Below, piece by piece: positions 41,361 to 50,956 of a stretch of DNA of 64,000 nucleotides (positions within the stretch are counted from its first letter, which is position 1; each line of letters begins with the position of its first letter). This DNA comes from Albirhodobacter sp042466415 (GTDB taxonomy: Bacteria; Pseudomonadota; Alphaproteobacteria; Rhodobacterales; Rhodobacteraceae): NCBI RefSeq assembly GCF_042466415.1, contig NZ_JAXHCH010000001.1:310001-374000 (forward strand), in the 5' to 3' direction. The notes beneath the pieces are model-generated. The model had not been told where the DNA came from, ran no database searches, and was given only the letters and a program-made list of their open reading frames with translations. A program made the position numbers and the translations under genes.

Positions 41361-41918
41361 TTACGTGCGCGCTTGATCTTTCGCCGCCTGAAGGAGGCCC
41401 GCCAGATGTTCGGCCGTTTTGATGGATGCCTCTGGATGCAGGGCCCATGTTTGGGTCAGGCCCTCAAAGATTTGCAAAAGCGCGAGCTCGTGCCCCTCCA
41501 AGCTTGATACGCTCGCGGCGCGCTGTGCAACCTCGGCCTTGTGACGCTGGAGAAGGTCTTTGAGGGCCTGATTTTGCGGATCTGCGGCAACGGCTCCGTG
41601 AAACAGGCAGCCGTGTGCGGTCTCGGTTTGCATCCAACTTCCGACGCGCCGGATAAGATGCGTGAGCGCGGTTTCGGGGGTGGTATCGGGGGCGGTATTG
41701 GGGGGCAGGCCATCAAACAGATGCGCGAGATACCTTTGATGGCGGTGTTGCAGGGCGGCGAGCACCATATCTGCGCGCGAGGGCAGGTATTTATAGAGCG
41801 TTCGCAAGCTGACACTGGCGGCATCGCGCAGGTCTTCGACGCTCGGCGTGGCGAAGCCGTGGCGTGCGAAAGCGGTTTCGAGCCCCGCCGATATTTTGGT
41901 CATGGTGTCGGGTGTCAT
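41361..41918 (-). CDS. TetR-family repressor
   Basis: A protein of 185 residues. The N-terminal HTH (ARHGFATPSVEDLRDAASVSLRTLYKYLPSRADMVLAALQHR) is followed by a helical ligand domain. It is divergent from the quinone-oxidoreductase-like gene at 41987. A large palindrome fills the gap of 68 bases, so it very likely represses both itself and that gene. Confidence 0.9.
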   Translation of the reverse strand: MTPDTMTKISAGLETAFARHGFATPSVEDLRDAASVSLRTLYKYLPSRADMVLAALQHRHQRYLAHLFDGLPPNTAPDTTPETALTHLIRRVGSWMQTETAHGCLFHGAVAADPQNQALKDLLQRHKAEVAQRAASVSSLEGHELALLQIFEGLTQTWALHPEASIKTAEHLAGLLQAAKDQART

Positions 41919-41930
41919 GGTTGACAGATG

Positions 41931-41972
41931 TAGAATGGTTACTCTACCTATGCAAGTAGAGTAACCATTCTA
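41931..41972. promoter_or_regulatory. TetR operator palindrome
   Basis: A perfect inverted repeat with 17-base arms (left arm tagaatggttactctac) and an 8-base spacer between the divergent TetR and MDR genes. It covers the presumed promoters of both. Confidence 0.85.
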
Positions 41973-41986
41973 CCAAAGGAAAGCGC

Positions 41987-43060
41987 ATGACCCTCCCGAC
42001 CAAAATGCTGGCTATGGTTCTGACCGGCCACGGCGGTGTTGAAAAGCTCGAATGGCGCGAGGATGTTGCGGTGCCTCAGCCTGCGGCGGGGGAGGTGCTG
42101 ATCCGTGTCGGAGCGGCGGCGGTGAACAATACGGATGTGAACACGAGAACGGGTTGGTACGCGAAAACGGTGCGCGGTGACACTGCGTCGGCGGCGCTGA
42201 CGGGGTATGCAGACGGGGCGGGGGCTGATGGGGGATGGGCCGGGGCGCTTGCGTTTCCGCGCATTCAGGGGGCTGATTGTTGTGGCGAGATTGTGCGGGT
42301 TGGCGCGGGCGTTGACGCGGCGCGGCTTGGGCAGCGGGTGTTGGTGCGCCCCATGTATTGTCCCGCAGGCGCGCAAGACGCGGATCAGCTCGAGACCTTC
42401 GGGTCAGAACGGGACGGTGCATTTGCGCAATTCACCACGACGTGCGCCGACAATGCTGTCGCGATATCGAGCGCGCTGAGCGATATCGAGTTGGCGTCAT
42501 TTCCTTGCGCTTTCTCGACAGCGGAGGGCATGATCCAACGGGCAGCCCTTGGCGCCGAGCGGGTTTTGATCACGGGCGCTTCGGGGGGTGTCGGATCGGC
42601 GGCGGTTCAATTGGCCAAGCGCCGCGGCGCACATGTGACGGCGGTGACGATGCCGAGCAAGGCGGCGGCACTCATGGAGATCGGGGCGGATGCGGTTTTG
42701 GGGCGGGGTGAGTGCCCGCCATCCCGGGCATTTGACGTTGTGCTGGATCTCGTCGGCGGGGGGGAGTGGCCGCGTCTGCTTGATGCGCTGCGCCCGCGGG
42801 GGCGGTATGTGACCTCCGGCGCGATTGCGGGGCCGATTGTCGAGCTTGATCTGCGCGATCTGTATCTCAAAGATTTGACGTTGATGGGCAGCACCCGTCA
42901 GGCACCCGACATTTTTAACGACCTTGTTCGGTATATCGAGGCGGGCGAGATTCGTCCGGTGATCGCGCAGACCTATGCGTTGCGGGATCTTGCGCGCGCA
43001 CAAGAGGCGTTTGTTGCGAAAGGCCATATCGGGAAAATCGGGATTCGCGTCGGGGCTTAG
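41987..43060 (+). CDS. medium-chain dehydrogenase, quinone oxidoreductase type
   Basis: A protein of 357 residues. It has a GroES-like N-terminal domain and a Rossmann NAD(P) site (LITGASGGVGSAAVQLAKRRGAHV). The zinc-binding Cys/His cluster of alcohol dehydrogenases is not obvious, so a zeta-crystallin-like NADPH quinone or enone reductase is likelier. It is controlled by the divergent TetR protein, consistent with a response to a small electrophile. Confidence 0.85.
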   Translation: MTLPTKMLAMVLTGHGGVEKLEWREDVAVPQPAAGEVLIRVGAAAVNNTDVNTRTGWYAKTVRGDTASAALTGYADGAGADGGWAGALAFPRIQGADCCGEIVRVGAGVDAARLGQRVLVRPMYCPAGAQDADQLETFGSERDGAFAQFTTTCADNAVAISSALSDIELASFPCAFSTAEGMIQRAALGAERVLITGASGGVGSAAVQLAKRRGAHVTAVTMPSKAAALMEIGADAVLGRGECPPSRAFDVVLDLVGGGEWPRLLDALRPRGRYVTSGAIAGPIVELDLRDLYLKDLTLMGSTRQAPDIFNDLVRYIEAGEIRPVIAQTYALRDLARAQEAFVAKGHIGKIGIRVGA

Positions 43061-43245
43061 CGGTCGGGAGGATGCTGCGGGGGTTGGGCGCGGCGCGATG
43101 CGATGGGCGGAGCGATTGCGGCGTAAAATGCGCGTTGAAACGATATCCGTGACGCATCTTGGCTTGTCTCACAGCCCTCAACGCGCTAACACGGCGGCCA
43201 AATCGGGGCGGTTTTTGCCCATGTGATCCGCAGAGGAGAGATGCG

Positions 43246-43485
43246 ATGAAAGCCCGCGTTCATGTCATGCTGAAAGACGGCGTTCTCGACCCGCAAGGCG
43301 AAGCCGTTCGCCACGCGCTCGGCCATTTGGGCTTTGCTGGCGTCGAAGGCGTGCGTCAAGGCAAGGTGATCGAGCTCGATCTCGCCGCGACGGATAAACA
43401 AGCGGCGGAAGCCGAGGTAAAGGCGATGTGCGAAAAGCTCCTCGCGAATACCGTTATCGAGAAATACACGATCGAGATCGCCTAA
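43246..43485 (+). CDS. purS: phosphoribosylformylglycinamidine synthase subunit PurS
   Basis: A protein of 79 residues, the normal PurS length, starting MKARVHVMLKDGVLDPQGEAV. It starts at ATG 43246 after agaggagag; an earlier ATG at 43241 is closed at once. PurS helps join PurQ and PurL in the fourth step of purine synthesis. purQ follows after 67 bases. purL is not in this window. Confidence 0.95.
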   Translation: MKARVHVMLKDGVLDPQGEAVRHALGHLGFAGVEGVRQGKVIELDLAATDKQAAEAEVKAMCEKLLANTVIEKYTIEIA

Positions 43486-43552
43486 CCGAGTTTTTCAGGG
43501 GCGAGGCTGCTGCCTGCCCCTTTACCTTTACCCATTGCGCAAGGGGCCTGCC

Positions 43553-44221
43553 ATGAAAGCTGCTGTCATCACCTTCCCGGGGTCGAACTGTGACCGTGAT
43601 CTGGCCGTCGGCTTTGAAAAGGCGGGCGCCGAGGTTGTGCGGGTTTGGCACAAAGATACGTCGTTGCCAGCGGGTGTGGATATTGTTGGCGTTCCGGGCG
43701 GATTTTCCTACGGCGATTACCTGCGTTGCGGCGCGATTGCGTCGCGTTCGCCCATCGGGCAGGCCGTTGCGGAATTCGCGGGCAAGGGCGGTTACGTCAT
43801 GGGTGTTTGCAACGGGTTTCAGATCCTGACGGAGATGGGGTTGTTGCCGGGGGCGTTGATGCGCAATGCGTCGCTCAAATACATCTGCCGTCCCGTGGAG
43901 CTCGTCGTCGCGTCGCAAGACAGCGCGTATACCAATGCCTACGGCAAGGGCGCGCGCGTGACCTTCCCGATCGCGCATCACGACGGTAATTACACGATCG
44001 ATGCCGAGGGCCTGAACGCCTTGCAGGCCGAGGACCGCGTGGCGTTCCGGTATGCGGATAACCCGAATGGCTCCACCGACGATATCGCGGGCGTTTTGTC
44101 GGCGAACCGTCGCGTCTTGGGGATGATGCCGCATCCCGAGCGGGCTATTGAGGATGCGCAAGGTGGCGCCGACGGGGCGGCGCTTTTCCGCGCGCTCAAC
44201 GGGTTGCTGGCGACCGCCTGA
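43553..44221 (+). CDS. purQ: phosphoribosylformylglycinamidine synthase subunit PurQ
   Basis: A protein of 222 residues from ATG 43553. It is the glutaminase subunit, with FPGSNCDRD at the start, the nucleophile in MGVCNGFQIL and the His/Glu pair in MMPHPERA. It supplies ammonia to PurL. It is adjacent to purS in the usual alphaproteobacterial order. Confidence 0.96.
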   Translation: MKAAVITFPGSNCDRDLAVGFEKAGAEVVRVWHKDTSLPAGVDIVGVPGGFSYGDYLRCGAIASRSPIGQAVAEFAGKGGYVMGVCNGFQILTEMGLLPGALMRNASLKYICRPVELVVASQDSAYTNAYGKGARVTFPIAHHDGNYTIDAEGLNALQAEDRVAFRYADNPNGSTDDIAGVLSANRRVLGMMPHPERAIEDAQGGADGAALFRALNGLLATA

Positions 44222-44267
44222 GAGCTTGGCCTTGCCGAGCCGTCTCGGCTTGGCATAGGTTTGCCGC

Positions 44268-46124
44268 ATGGTGGAACCCCTCGACACAGACACTTTTGAT
44301 CCGCAGTCGCTGGGCCGCAAAGGGTTGCCTTTGCGGTTTTCGCTGATCGTGATTTTGGTGATCGCGGCTGTCACAGTCTGGGTCACCAATTCGTGGCTCA
44401 CGGACCGTTTCGCGGATTCGACGCGGGCGCGCACAGAGGTGCGATTGGCCCTCTATTCCGGCAATATTATATCGGAGTTGCAGCGAACAGCCGTTGTGCC
44501 AAGGTTTTTGGCCAATGATACGGCGCTTTTGCGTTCGCTATCGGATGCCGAATATTCGACCGCATCGCAGCGTCTTATCGCGGCGAAGAAAGAGATTTCA
44601 GCCTCCTCTATCCGTTTGTTGGATACGAGTGGACGGCTTGTCGCGGCAACAGATCGCACGCAAATCGGCACAAGTTATGCGAGCGCACAGTGGTTTGTGG
44701 ACGCGTTGCGTGCGCGCGAGACGATTTTTACCGCCTCGACCCGTGATACGGGCGGCACCGAATTTGTCTATTCGCGCGCGATGTTGCTTGATGGCAAAGC
44801 GGTCGGTGTCGTGGTCGTCGAGGCGGATCTTGCAGCTTTGGAGCGGTCTTGGGCGGGGATTTCCGAGATTGTGTCCGTCGTCGACAGTGCGGGGAAGATT
44901 ATTCTTGCGACCGAGCCGCGATGGCGCGGTTTAACGGTAAAAGAGGCGTTGGAGGTGCGATCGGCGCCAAATTCCTTGCGCCGCGCTTTGCAGGCGACGG
45001 CGGATTGGGCGAATGAGCCGCCCGATGCCTACTTGCGCGGTACGGCTGTGATGCGGACCGAGGCGAAGTTGCCGTTCCGCGGCTGGCGACTTGTGTCGTT
45101 CACGACCTATGAATCGGTGCGCGAGCGGGTGAATGCCGTGCTGGCGTTGGAGATTATGGGATTCGCGATTTTCCTTGCCTTGGCCTTCTATCTTTTGTCG
45201 CGGCGTGCGCGGGTGCAATCCTTGGCGTATCGCAAGGAATCGGTTGAGCTTCGGGCGCTGAACGCGCGCCTGTCGCGGGAGATCGCCGAGCGCGAGCGGG
45301 TGCAGCAAGATCTCGCGGTGGCGGAGCAAACCTTGGCGCAAAGCTCGAAACTCGCGGCGCTTGGCGAGATGTCAGCCGCAGTGAGCCATGAATTAAACCA
45401 GCCATTGGCCGCGATGAAGACGTATCTCGCGGGGGCGCGATTGTTGTTGCAGCGCGCGCGGGGCGAGGAGGCACTGGCGTCGTTCCAGCGGATCGACGAT
45501 CTGATCGACCGCATGGGCGCGATCACACGCCAGTTGAAATCCTATGCGCGCAAGGGTGGCGAAGCCTTCGAAGTTGTCGATTTGAGGGCCGCCATTTCAT
45601 CCGCATTGGCAATGATGGAGCCGCAGTTGAAGGCGCGCACTGTGCGGATCACGCGCACCCTGCCGCGCGAGCCGGTTTTGGTGATGGCCGATCGCATCCG
45701 TCTCGAACAGGTGATCATCAACCTCTTGCGCAATGCGCTGGATGCGACCAAGTCAGTGGCTCAGCCGCAAGTGGAGATTTTGCTGACGGCGGGGGACAGT
45801 GCGGTTTTAAGCTTACGCGATAACGGCCCGGGGATTTCGGATCTCGATAAGCTGTTCGAGCCGTTCTGGACGACTAAAAAACCGGGCGAGGGGACGGGAC
45901 TTGGACTCGCGATTTCGTCGTCGATCGTCGCCGATTTCGGGGGGCGGCTGACCGCGCATAATGCGGATGGCCACACGCACGGGGAACAAACCACTGCGGG
46001 CCGGAGTTATGGCTCGGGCGGCGCGGTCTTCGAGATGCAATTGCCGCTTCACGCGGCGCAGACACAAGCGTCTTCGGGCGTCTTTAAAACGGGAGCGCCT
46101 GCGGGTGCTCGGGTAGCGGAGTAA
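44268..46124 (+). CDS. dctB: DctB-type sensor histidine kinase
   Basis: A protein of 618 residues. Two membrane helices (about 23-42 and 292-312) bracket a periplasmic sensing domain of the PAS-like dCache type. The DHp domain has the phospho-acceptor His in AAVSHELNQPLAAMKTYL (about 373). The ATPase domain has LRNALDAT, DNGPGI, FEPFWTTK and GTGLGLAIS. It senses C4-dicarboxylates and phosphorylates DctD, which starts three bases later. No dicarboxylate transporter gene adjoins the pair in this window. Confidence 0.9.
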   Translation: MVEPLDTDTFDPQSLGRKGLPLRFSLIVILVIAAVTVWVTNSWLTDRFADSTRARTEVRLALYSGNIISELQRTAVVPRFLANDTALLRSLSDAEYSTASQRLIAAKKEISASSIRLLDTSGRLVAATDRTQIGTSYASAQWFVDALRARETIFTASTRDTGGTEFVYSRAMLLDGKAVGVVVVEADLAALERSWAGISEIVSVVDSAGKIILATEPRWRGLTVKEALEVRSAPNSLRRALQATADWANEPPDAYLRGTAVMRTEAKLPFRGWRLVSFTTYESVRERVNAVLALEIMGFAIFLALAFYLLSRRARVQSLAYRKESVELRALNARLSREIAERERVQQDLAVAEQTLAQSSKLAALGEMSAAVSHELNQPLAAMKTYLAGARLLLQRARGEEALASFQRIDDLIDRMGAITRQLKSYARKGGEAFEVVDLRAAISSALAMMEPQLKARTVRITRTLPREPVLVMADRIRLEQVIINLLRNALDATKSVAQPQVEILLTAGDSAVLSLRDNGPGISDLDKLFEPFWTTKKPGEGTGLGLAISSSIVADFGGRLTAHNADGHTHGEQTTAGRSYGSGGAVFEMQLPLHAAQTQASSGVFKTGAPAGARVAE

Positions 46125-46127
46125 CAT

Positions 46128-47456
46128 ATGGCACGGATGATGAAGGTCGCGATCGTCGATGACGAAGAGGATATGCGCCAATCAGTAAGTCAGTGGCTTG
46201 CGCTTTCTGGTTTCGATACAGAGGTTTACGCCTGCGCGGAGGATGCGCTCAAGGTGATTGGGCCGGATTGGCCGGGGGTTGTGATCTCCGATATCCGGAT
46301 GCCGGGAATGGACGGGATGGCGTTTCTAAAGCGTCTGATGGGTCTGGATTCGGGCCTTCCGGTGATTATGATAACGGGGCACGGCGATGTGCCGATGGCG
46401 GTTGAGGCGATGCGTCTTGGGGCGATGGACTTCATGGAGAAGCCGTTTAACCCCGACCGGATGACCGAGCTTGCCAAGCGCGCGACCCAATCGCGGCGCA
46501 TGACGCTTGATAACCGCGCTTTGCGGCGCGATCTGGCAGCGGGCGAGCAGGTGATCGGCAAGCTGATCGGGACATCTCTCCCGATGGAGCGGTTGCGCGA
46601 GGATATTCTCGATCTGGGGCAGGCGGACGGCCATGTGCTGATCGACGGCGAGACAGGCACCGGAAAAACGCTGGCGGCGCATGCTTTGCATGCTGTTGGG
46701 CCGCGTGCGGGGAAGAAATTTACCTTGGTGAGCTGTGCGGCTTATACTGAGGAGGCGCTGAGCACGAAGTTGTTCGGGCCGGTTGACGAGGGTCTTCCCC
46801 TCGTCGAGGAAGCCCGTGGCGGTACCTTGGTTTTGGAGGATGTCGAGGCGTTGTCCGGGGCATTGCAGGCCAGATTGCTCACGTTTATCAACGACCAAGG
46901 CACGCCGGCGGAGACGCGCATCATCGCGATTTGCAACACGCATGGCGAGGGGCGCACGGTTGAAGACGCGTTGCGGCCTGACCTTTACTTCCGGCTTGCG
47001 GCGCTGAAGATCACCCTGCCTCCGTTGCGGCAACGCGGCGAGGATGTGCTGGTGCTGTTTACCTCGATGGCCGAACAGTTTTCGGATGAATACGGGTGCG
47101 AGGCGCCCGAAGTGACCGCGCAGGAAGCGGCGCAGCTGTTGCAAGCGCCGTGGCCCGGGAATGTGCGGCAGCTCATCAATGTGGCCGAGCGCGCCGTTTT
47201 GCAAAATCGACGCGGCACGGGGTCAATCGCGTCGCTGCTGATGGCCGATAGCGAAGATACGGGCCCTGCGGCGATGACGACCGAGGGCAAACCGCTCAAA
47301 GAATATGTCGAAAGCTTTGAAAAGATGCTGATCGATAACACGATGCGGCGTCATAAAGGGTCGATCGCGGCGGTGATGGATGAGCTGTGTTTGCCGCGCC
47401 GGACGTTGAACGAGAAAATGGCGAAATACGGCCTGACGCGGTCCGATTACACTTAG
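46128..47456 (+). CDS. dctD: DctD-type response regulator, atypical AAA domain
   Basis: A protein of 442 residues. The receiver domain has the phospho-acceptor Asp55 (VVISDIRMPGMDG) and Lys105. The central AAA+ domain has Walker A GETGTGKT (174-181) and GGTLVLEDVEAL, and an HTH of the Fis type ends the protein. The GAFTGA loop that contacts sigma-54 is absent: its place reads LFGPVDEGLPLVEEARGG. It therefore probably does not remodel sigma-54 in the standard way. Confidence 0.88.
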   Translation: MARMMKVAIVDDEEDMRQSVSQWLALSGFDTEVYACAEDALKVIGPDWPGVVISDIRMPGMDGMAFLKRLMGLDSGLPVIMITGHGDVPMAVEAMRLGAMDFMEKPFNPDRMTELAKRATQSRRMTLDNRALRRDLAAGEQVIGKLIGTSLPMERLREDILDLGQADGHVLIDGETGTGKTLAAHALHAVGPRAGKKFTLVSCAAYTEEALSTKLFGPVDEGLPLVEEARGGTLVLEDVEALSGALQARLLTFINDQGTPAETRIIAICNTHGEGRTVEDALRPDLYFRLAALKITLPPLRQRGEDVLVLFTSMAEQFSDEYGCEAPEVTAQEAAQLLQAPWPGNVRQLINVAERAVLQNRRGTGSIASLLMADSEDTGPAAMTTEGKPLKEYVESFEKMLIDNTMRRHKGSIAAVMDELCLPRRTLNEKMAKYGLTRSDYT

Positions 47457-47984
47457 ACTTGCGCGGAATCAGATCTGGCAGAAGCGGGCAGCGGGGGAGA
47501 TCCTCGGTGCCCGTTCGTGTTTTGGCGCATAGCGGCGTGGTCGCGTAGGCGGGCGGGGGTTGTTTGCGTTAACAATCAAGTAACGAAAAACCGATTGTCT
47601 TTTGATGCGGGAACCCGCTATGGTTCAGATGTGGTGGTATGTCAGAGAGGCAAAAACTCTCATTCACCTTTGAGTTTCGCTGATTTACGGGCCTGCGGAT
47701 CTTGCGATGGCAAGACGGGGACCGGATCAACCGATTAGGCCGAAAGGCCGTAAGTTTGCCAGCAAGGTATTGAATACTTTGATGGTTTTGTGATGAGTGC
47801 CGGATAGTCGGCGCTTAGGAAAGAACCGCGATGACGCGATGCAATCTGGTGAAAGTGATGACGGGCGGGCCATTGGCCGCCGCCGCTTTCGGCCCATTGT
47901 GCGCGCTCGCCCCCAACAAAAACCATGCATTATCACCGTCTGCCCGAAGGGCAGGGCGGCGTTTTGCGTGCGGAAAACGGATTA
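47457..47984 (+). promoter_or_regulatory. long leader upstream of rne
   Basis: 528 bases with no supported gene. A hairpin (gcgggca with tgcccgt, about 47487-47516) lies just after dctD and may end its transcript. Several further short hairpins (for example ggccgaaaggcc and gcccgaagggc) occur toward the rne start. RNase E genes are commonly autoregulated through a long 5' leader; that is a family expectation, not shown here. Confidence 0.4.
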
Positions 47985-50888
47985 ATGGCGAAGAAAATGC
48001 TAATCGATGCCACACACGCGGAAGAAACCCGCGTTGTGGTGGTAGACGGAAATAAAGTCGAGGAATTTGATTTCGAGACCGTGAATCGCCGGCAGCTAGC
48101 TGGCAATATCTATCTGGCGAAGGTGACCCGCGTGGAGCCGTCGTTGCAGGCGGCCTTTGTGGATTACGGCGGAAATCGCCACGGGTTCCTCGCTTTTGCG
48201 GAAATCCATCCTGACTACTATCAAATTCCAATGGCGGACCGTCAGGCGTTGTTGGAAGAAGAGCGCGCCGCAGCGGCAGAAGCCGACGAAGCGGAGGAAA
48301 AACCGCGCCAGTCATCATCGAACGGTGGACGCCGTCGCCGTAGCCGTGGGCGTTCGGAAAAGGCGCAGGACACGGATGCGGTCGTGCGCTCGGAAGATAT
48401 TCCGGGAATGGGCGTCGTTGACGAGGCCGTGACGGACGAAGCTGCGGCAGATGATGCGGTAGCTGATCAGCCGGTTGCGGAGGGTGTTGCGACGCCTGAC
48501 GCGAGCACGCCTGAAGTAAGCACGGATGAGGCGCCATCGGAGGCAGTTGCCGAGACTGTTGCGGATGACACCACCGCGGAGACACCTGCCGAGCAAGACC
48601 AGCCGGAAGAAAATTCTGACGACGGCGCATCGGAAGACGAATCCGATGAAGACGAGTCTGATGACGAAGACGACCGCCAAGCACGGGGTAATGCGCGCCG
48701 CGCATCCGAGGAAGATGACATTGAATCGGTTGCTGATGACGATGTTGCCGAGGAAATCCGTGCCCCGCGCAAGCCGCGTGCGCGCCGCTACAAGATCCAA
48801 GAAGTGATCAAGATGCGCCAGATTATGCTGGTGCAGGTTGTGAAAGAAGAGCGCGGGAATAAAGGCGCTGCATTGACCACGTACCTGTCGCTGGCGGGTC
48901 GTTACTGTGTCTTGATGCCGAACACGGCGCGCGGTGGCGGGATTTCCCGCAAGATCACCAACGCGCCCGACCGTAAGAAGCTCAAAGAAATCGCATCGGA
49001 AATGGAAGTGCCGCAGGGCGCTGGCCTGATTATCCGCACCGCCGGATCGCAGCGCACCCGCACCGAGATCCGCCGCGACTATGAATATCTGATGCGTCTG
49101 TGGGAGCAGATCCGCGAGCTGACCCTCAAATCGGTTGCGCCCGCGCCGATTTACGAGGAAGGCGACCTGATCAAGCGGTCCATTCGCGATCTGTATTCGA
49201 AGGAAATCGACGAAGTGCTCGTCGAGGGTGAGCGCGGTTATCGCCTTGCCAAAGATTTCATGCGGATGATCATGCCGACCCATGCAAACCAGGTTGTGAA
49301 CTACAAAGAGCAGATGCCGCTCTTTGCGCGGTTCCAAGTGGAAAGCTATCTGGGCGCGATGTTCAATCCTGTCGTGCAGCTCAAATCGGGCGGTTATATC
49401 GTGATCGGGATCACCGAAGCGCTCGTCGCGATCGATGTGAACTCGGGGCGTGCGACGAAAGAGGGCTCCATTGAGGAGACCGCGCTCAAGACCAACTTGG
49501 AAGCGGCGGAAGAAGTCGCGCGGCAATTGCGCCTGCGCGATCTCGCAGGGCTGATCGTCATCGACTTCATCGACATGGAGGAGCGTAAGAATAACGCCGC
49601 CGTCGAGAAGCGGATGAAGGACAAGTTGAAAACCGACCGCGCGCGCATTCAGGTTGGCCGGATTTCGGGCTTCGGTTTGATGGAAATGTCGCGCCAGCGG
49701 TTGCGGCCGGGGATGCTTGAATCCACGACCCAGCCATGTTCGCATTGCCACGGAACGGGTCTGATCCGCTCGGATGATAACATCGCCTTGCAGGTTCTGC
49801 GCGCGATTGAGGAAGAGGGCACACGTAAACGTTCGCGCGAAGTCCTCGTGCGTGCGCCGATTGCGGTCGCCAACTACCTGATGAATGCGAAGCGCGAGCA
49901 TATCGCGGTTATCGAAGCGCGTTACGGCATGGCTGTGCGCATCGAGGCAGATCCGCATTTGATCAGCCCTGACTATTCGATGGAAAAGTTCAAAACCCAG
50001 ACCCGCAATATCGCGGAATTGGTGACGTCGGCTGTCTCCGTTGATGCAAATCTGATGGCCGAAATCGATAACAAGGATGACGAGGCCTTCGCGGCGGCGG
50101 TTGCGGCGGAAGAAGCTGCGGAAGCGGCGGATGCAGCAGCAGAGGCGGCGGCGACTGTCACTGCGGTCGAGCCGGTTTCCGAGGAGGATGGCGATCAGCC
50201 GCGCAAAAAGAAGCGCCGCCGTCGTCGTAAGAAGAAAACGGGCGATCGTGCTGAAGATGGTTCGGACGAGTCTGAGTCCGATGACTCGGATGACGGCGAC
50301 GAGTCGGATGATCTTGCGGAAGACGCGGCGCGTGCTGCGGCGGCTGCAGAACTGGCGGCCGTGGCGATCGTAACGACGGAGGTTGCGACCGAAGCGCCTG
50401 TGGATACCCCCGCAGAGGCGGTTACCGAGAAGCCGAAACGCGCGCCGCGTTCGCGCGCCAAAAAGGTTGAGCCAGTTGAGGGCGAAGCGGAGGTTGAAAA
50501 ACCCAAGCGCGCTCCACGGTCGCGTGCGAAGAAGGTTGTGGCAGCGGAAGGTGATGCGGAGGCGACCGTCGAGGCTGCTCCCGAGAAGCCCAAACGTGCG
50601 CCACGTTCGCGCGCCAAGAAAGCCGTAGCGGCCGAGTTGCCGGAGGTTGTCGCCGAGGCGCCCGCGCCGCAGGGTGAGACACCAAACGAGGCACCGGCTG
50701 AGGCGCCTGTCGAGATCCCGACACCTGCACCAGTGGAGGCGCCAACGCCGACGCCCGTTGAGGTTCCGGTCTCCGAAGCGCCCGTCGAAGTGCCTGCCCA
50801 GGAACCTGAGGCAACGACGCCCGTGAGCGACGCGCCTACGGAAGAGCCCAAGCCGAAAAAGCGCGGCTGGTGGTCTTTGAACCGTTAA
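47985..50888 (+). CDS. rne: ribonuclease E
   Basis: A protein of 967 residues from ATG 47985. The S1 domain is split by a long acidic insert (about residues 88-265, with Asp/Glu runs), a feature of alphaproteobacterial RNase E. The catalytic core has the Mg-binding VAIDVNSGR and IVIDFIDME and the zinc-link CSHCHGTG. The C-terminal third is disordered and Ala/Pro/Glu-rich, with the 12-residue repeat KPKRAPRSRAKK three times, likely RNA-binding. It is central to mRNA decay and rRNA processing and normally essential. A terminator follows. Confidence 0.95.
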   Translation: MAKKMLIDATHAEETRVVVVDGNKVEEFDFETVNRRQLAGNIYLAKVTRVEPSLQAAFVDYGGNRHGFLAFAEIHPDYYQIPMADRQALLEEERAAAAEADEAEEKPRQSSSNGGRRRRSRGRSEKAQDTDAVVRSEDIPGMGVVDEAVTDEAAADDAVADQPVAEGVATPDASTPEVSTDEAPSEAVAETVADDTTAETPAEQDQPEENSDDGASEDESDEDESDDEDDRQARGNARRASEEDDIESVADDDVAEEIRAPRKPRARRYKIQEVIKMRQIMLVQVVKEERGNKGAALTTYLSLAGRYCVLMPNTARGGGISRKITNAPDRKKLKEIASEMEVPQGAGLIIRTAGSQRTRTEIRRDYEYLMRLWEQIRELTLKSVAPAPIYEEGDLIKRSIRDLYSKEIDEVLVEGERGYRLAKDFMRMIMPTHANQVVNYKEQMPLFARFQVESYLGAMFNPVVQLKSGGYIVIGITEALVAIDVNSGRATKEGSIEETALKTNLEAAEEVARQLRLRDLAGLIVIDFIDMEERKNNAAVEKRMKDKLKTDRARIQVGRISGFGLMEMSRQRLRPGMLESTTQPCSHCHGTGLIRSDDNIALQVLRAIEEEGTRKRSREVLVRAPIAVANYLMNAKREHIAVIEARYGMAVRIEADPHLISPDYSMEKFKTQTRNIAELVTSAVSVDANLMAEIDNKDDEAFAAAVAAEEAAEAADAAAEAAATVTAVEPVSEEDGDQPRKKKRRRRRKKKTGDRAEDGSDESESDDSDDGDESDDLAEDAARAAAAAELAAVAIVTTEVATEAPVDTPAEAVTEKPKRAPRSRAKKVEPVEGEAEVEKPKRAPRSRAKKVVAAEGDAEATVEAAPEKPKRAPRSRAKKAVAAELPEVVAEAPAPQGETPNEAPAEAPVEIPTPAPVEAPTPTPVEVPVSEAPVEVPAQEPEATTPVSDAPTEEPKPKKRGWWSLNR

Positions 50889-50908
50889 GGTGCAAATTTG
50901 ACGACTTA

Positions 50909-50946
50909 AAATAAAAGCGCCGGGCAACAGCCCGGCGCTTTTATTT
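50909..50946. terminator. bidirectional terminator between rne and tusA-like gene
   Basis: A perfect 17-bp stem with a four-base aaca loop, with A-run and T-run ends built into the arms, between convergent genes. Confidence 0.9.
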
Positions 50947-50956
50947 AAGGGCCAAC

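Noticed and set aside
48315..50927. 870-residue minus-strand frame opposite rne
   Set aside because: It is a shadow frame of the RNase E gene, with low-complexity Arg/Phe/Leu composition and no family.
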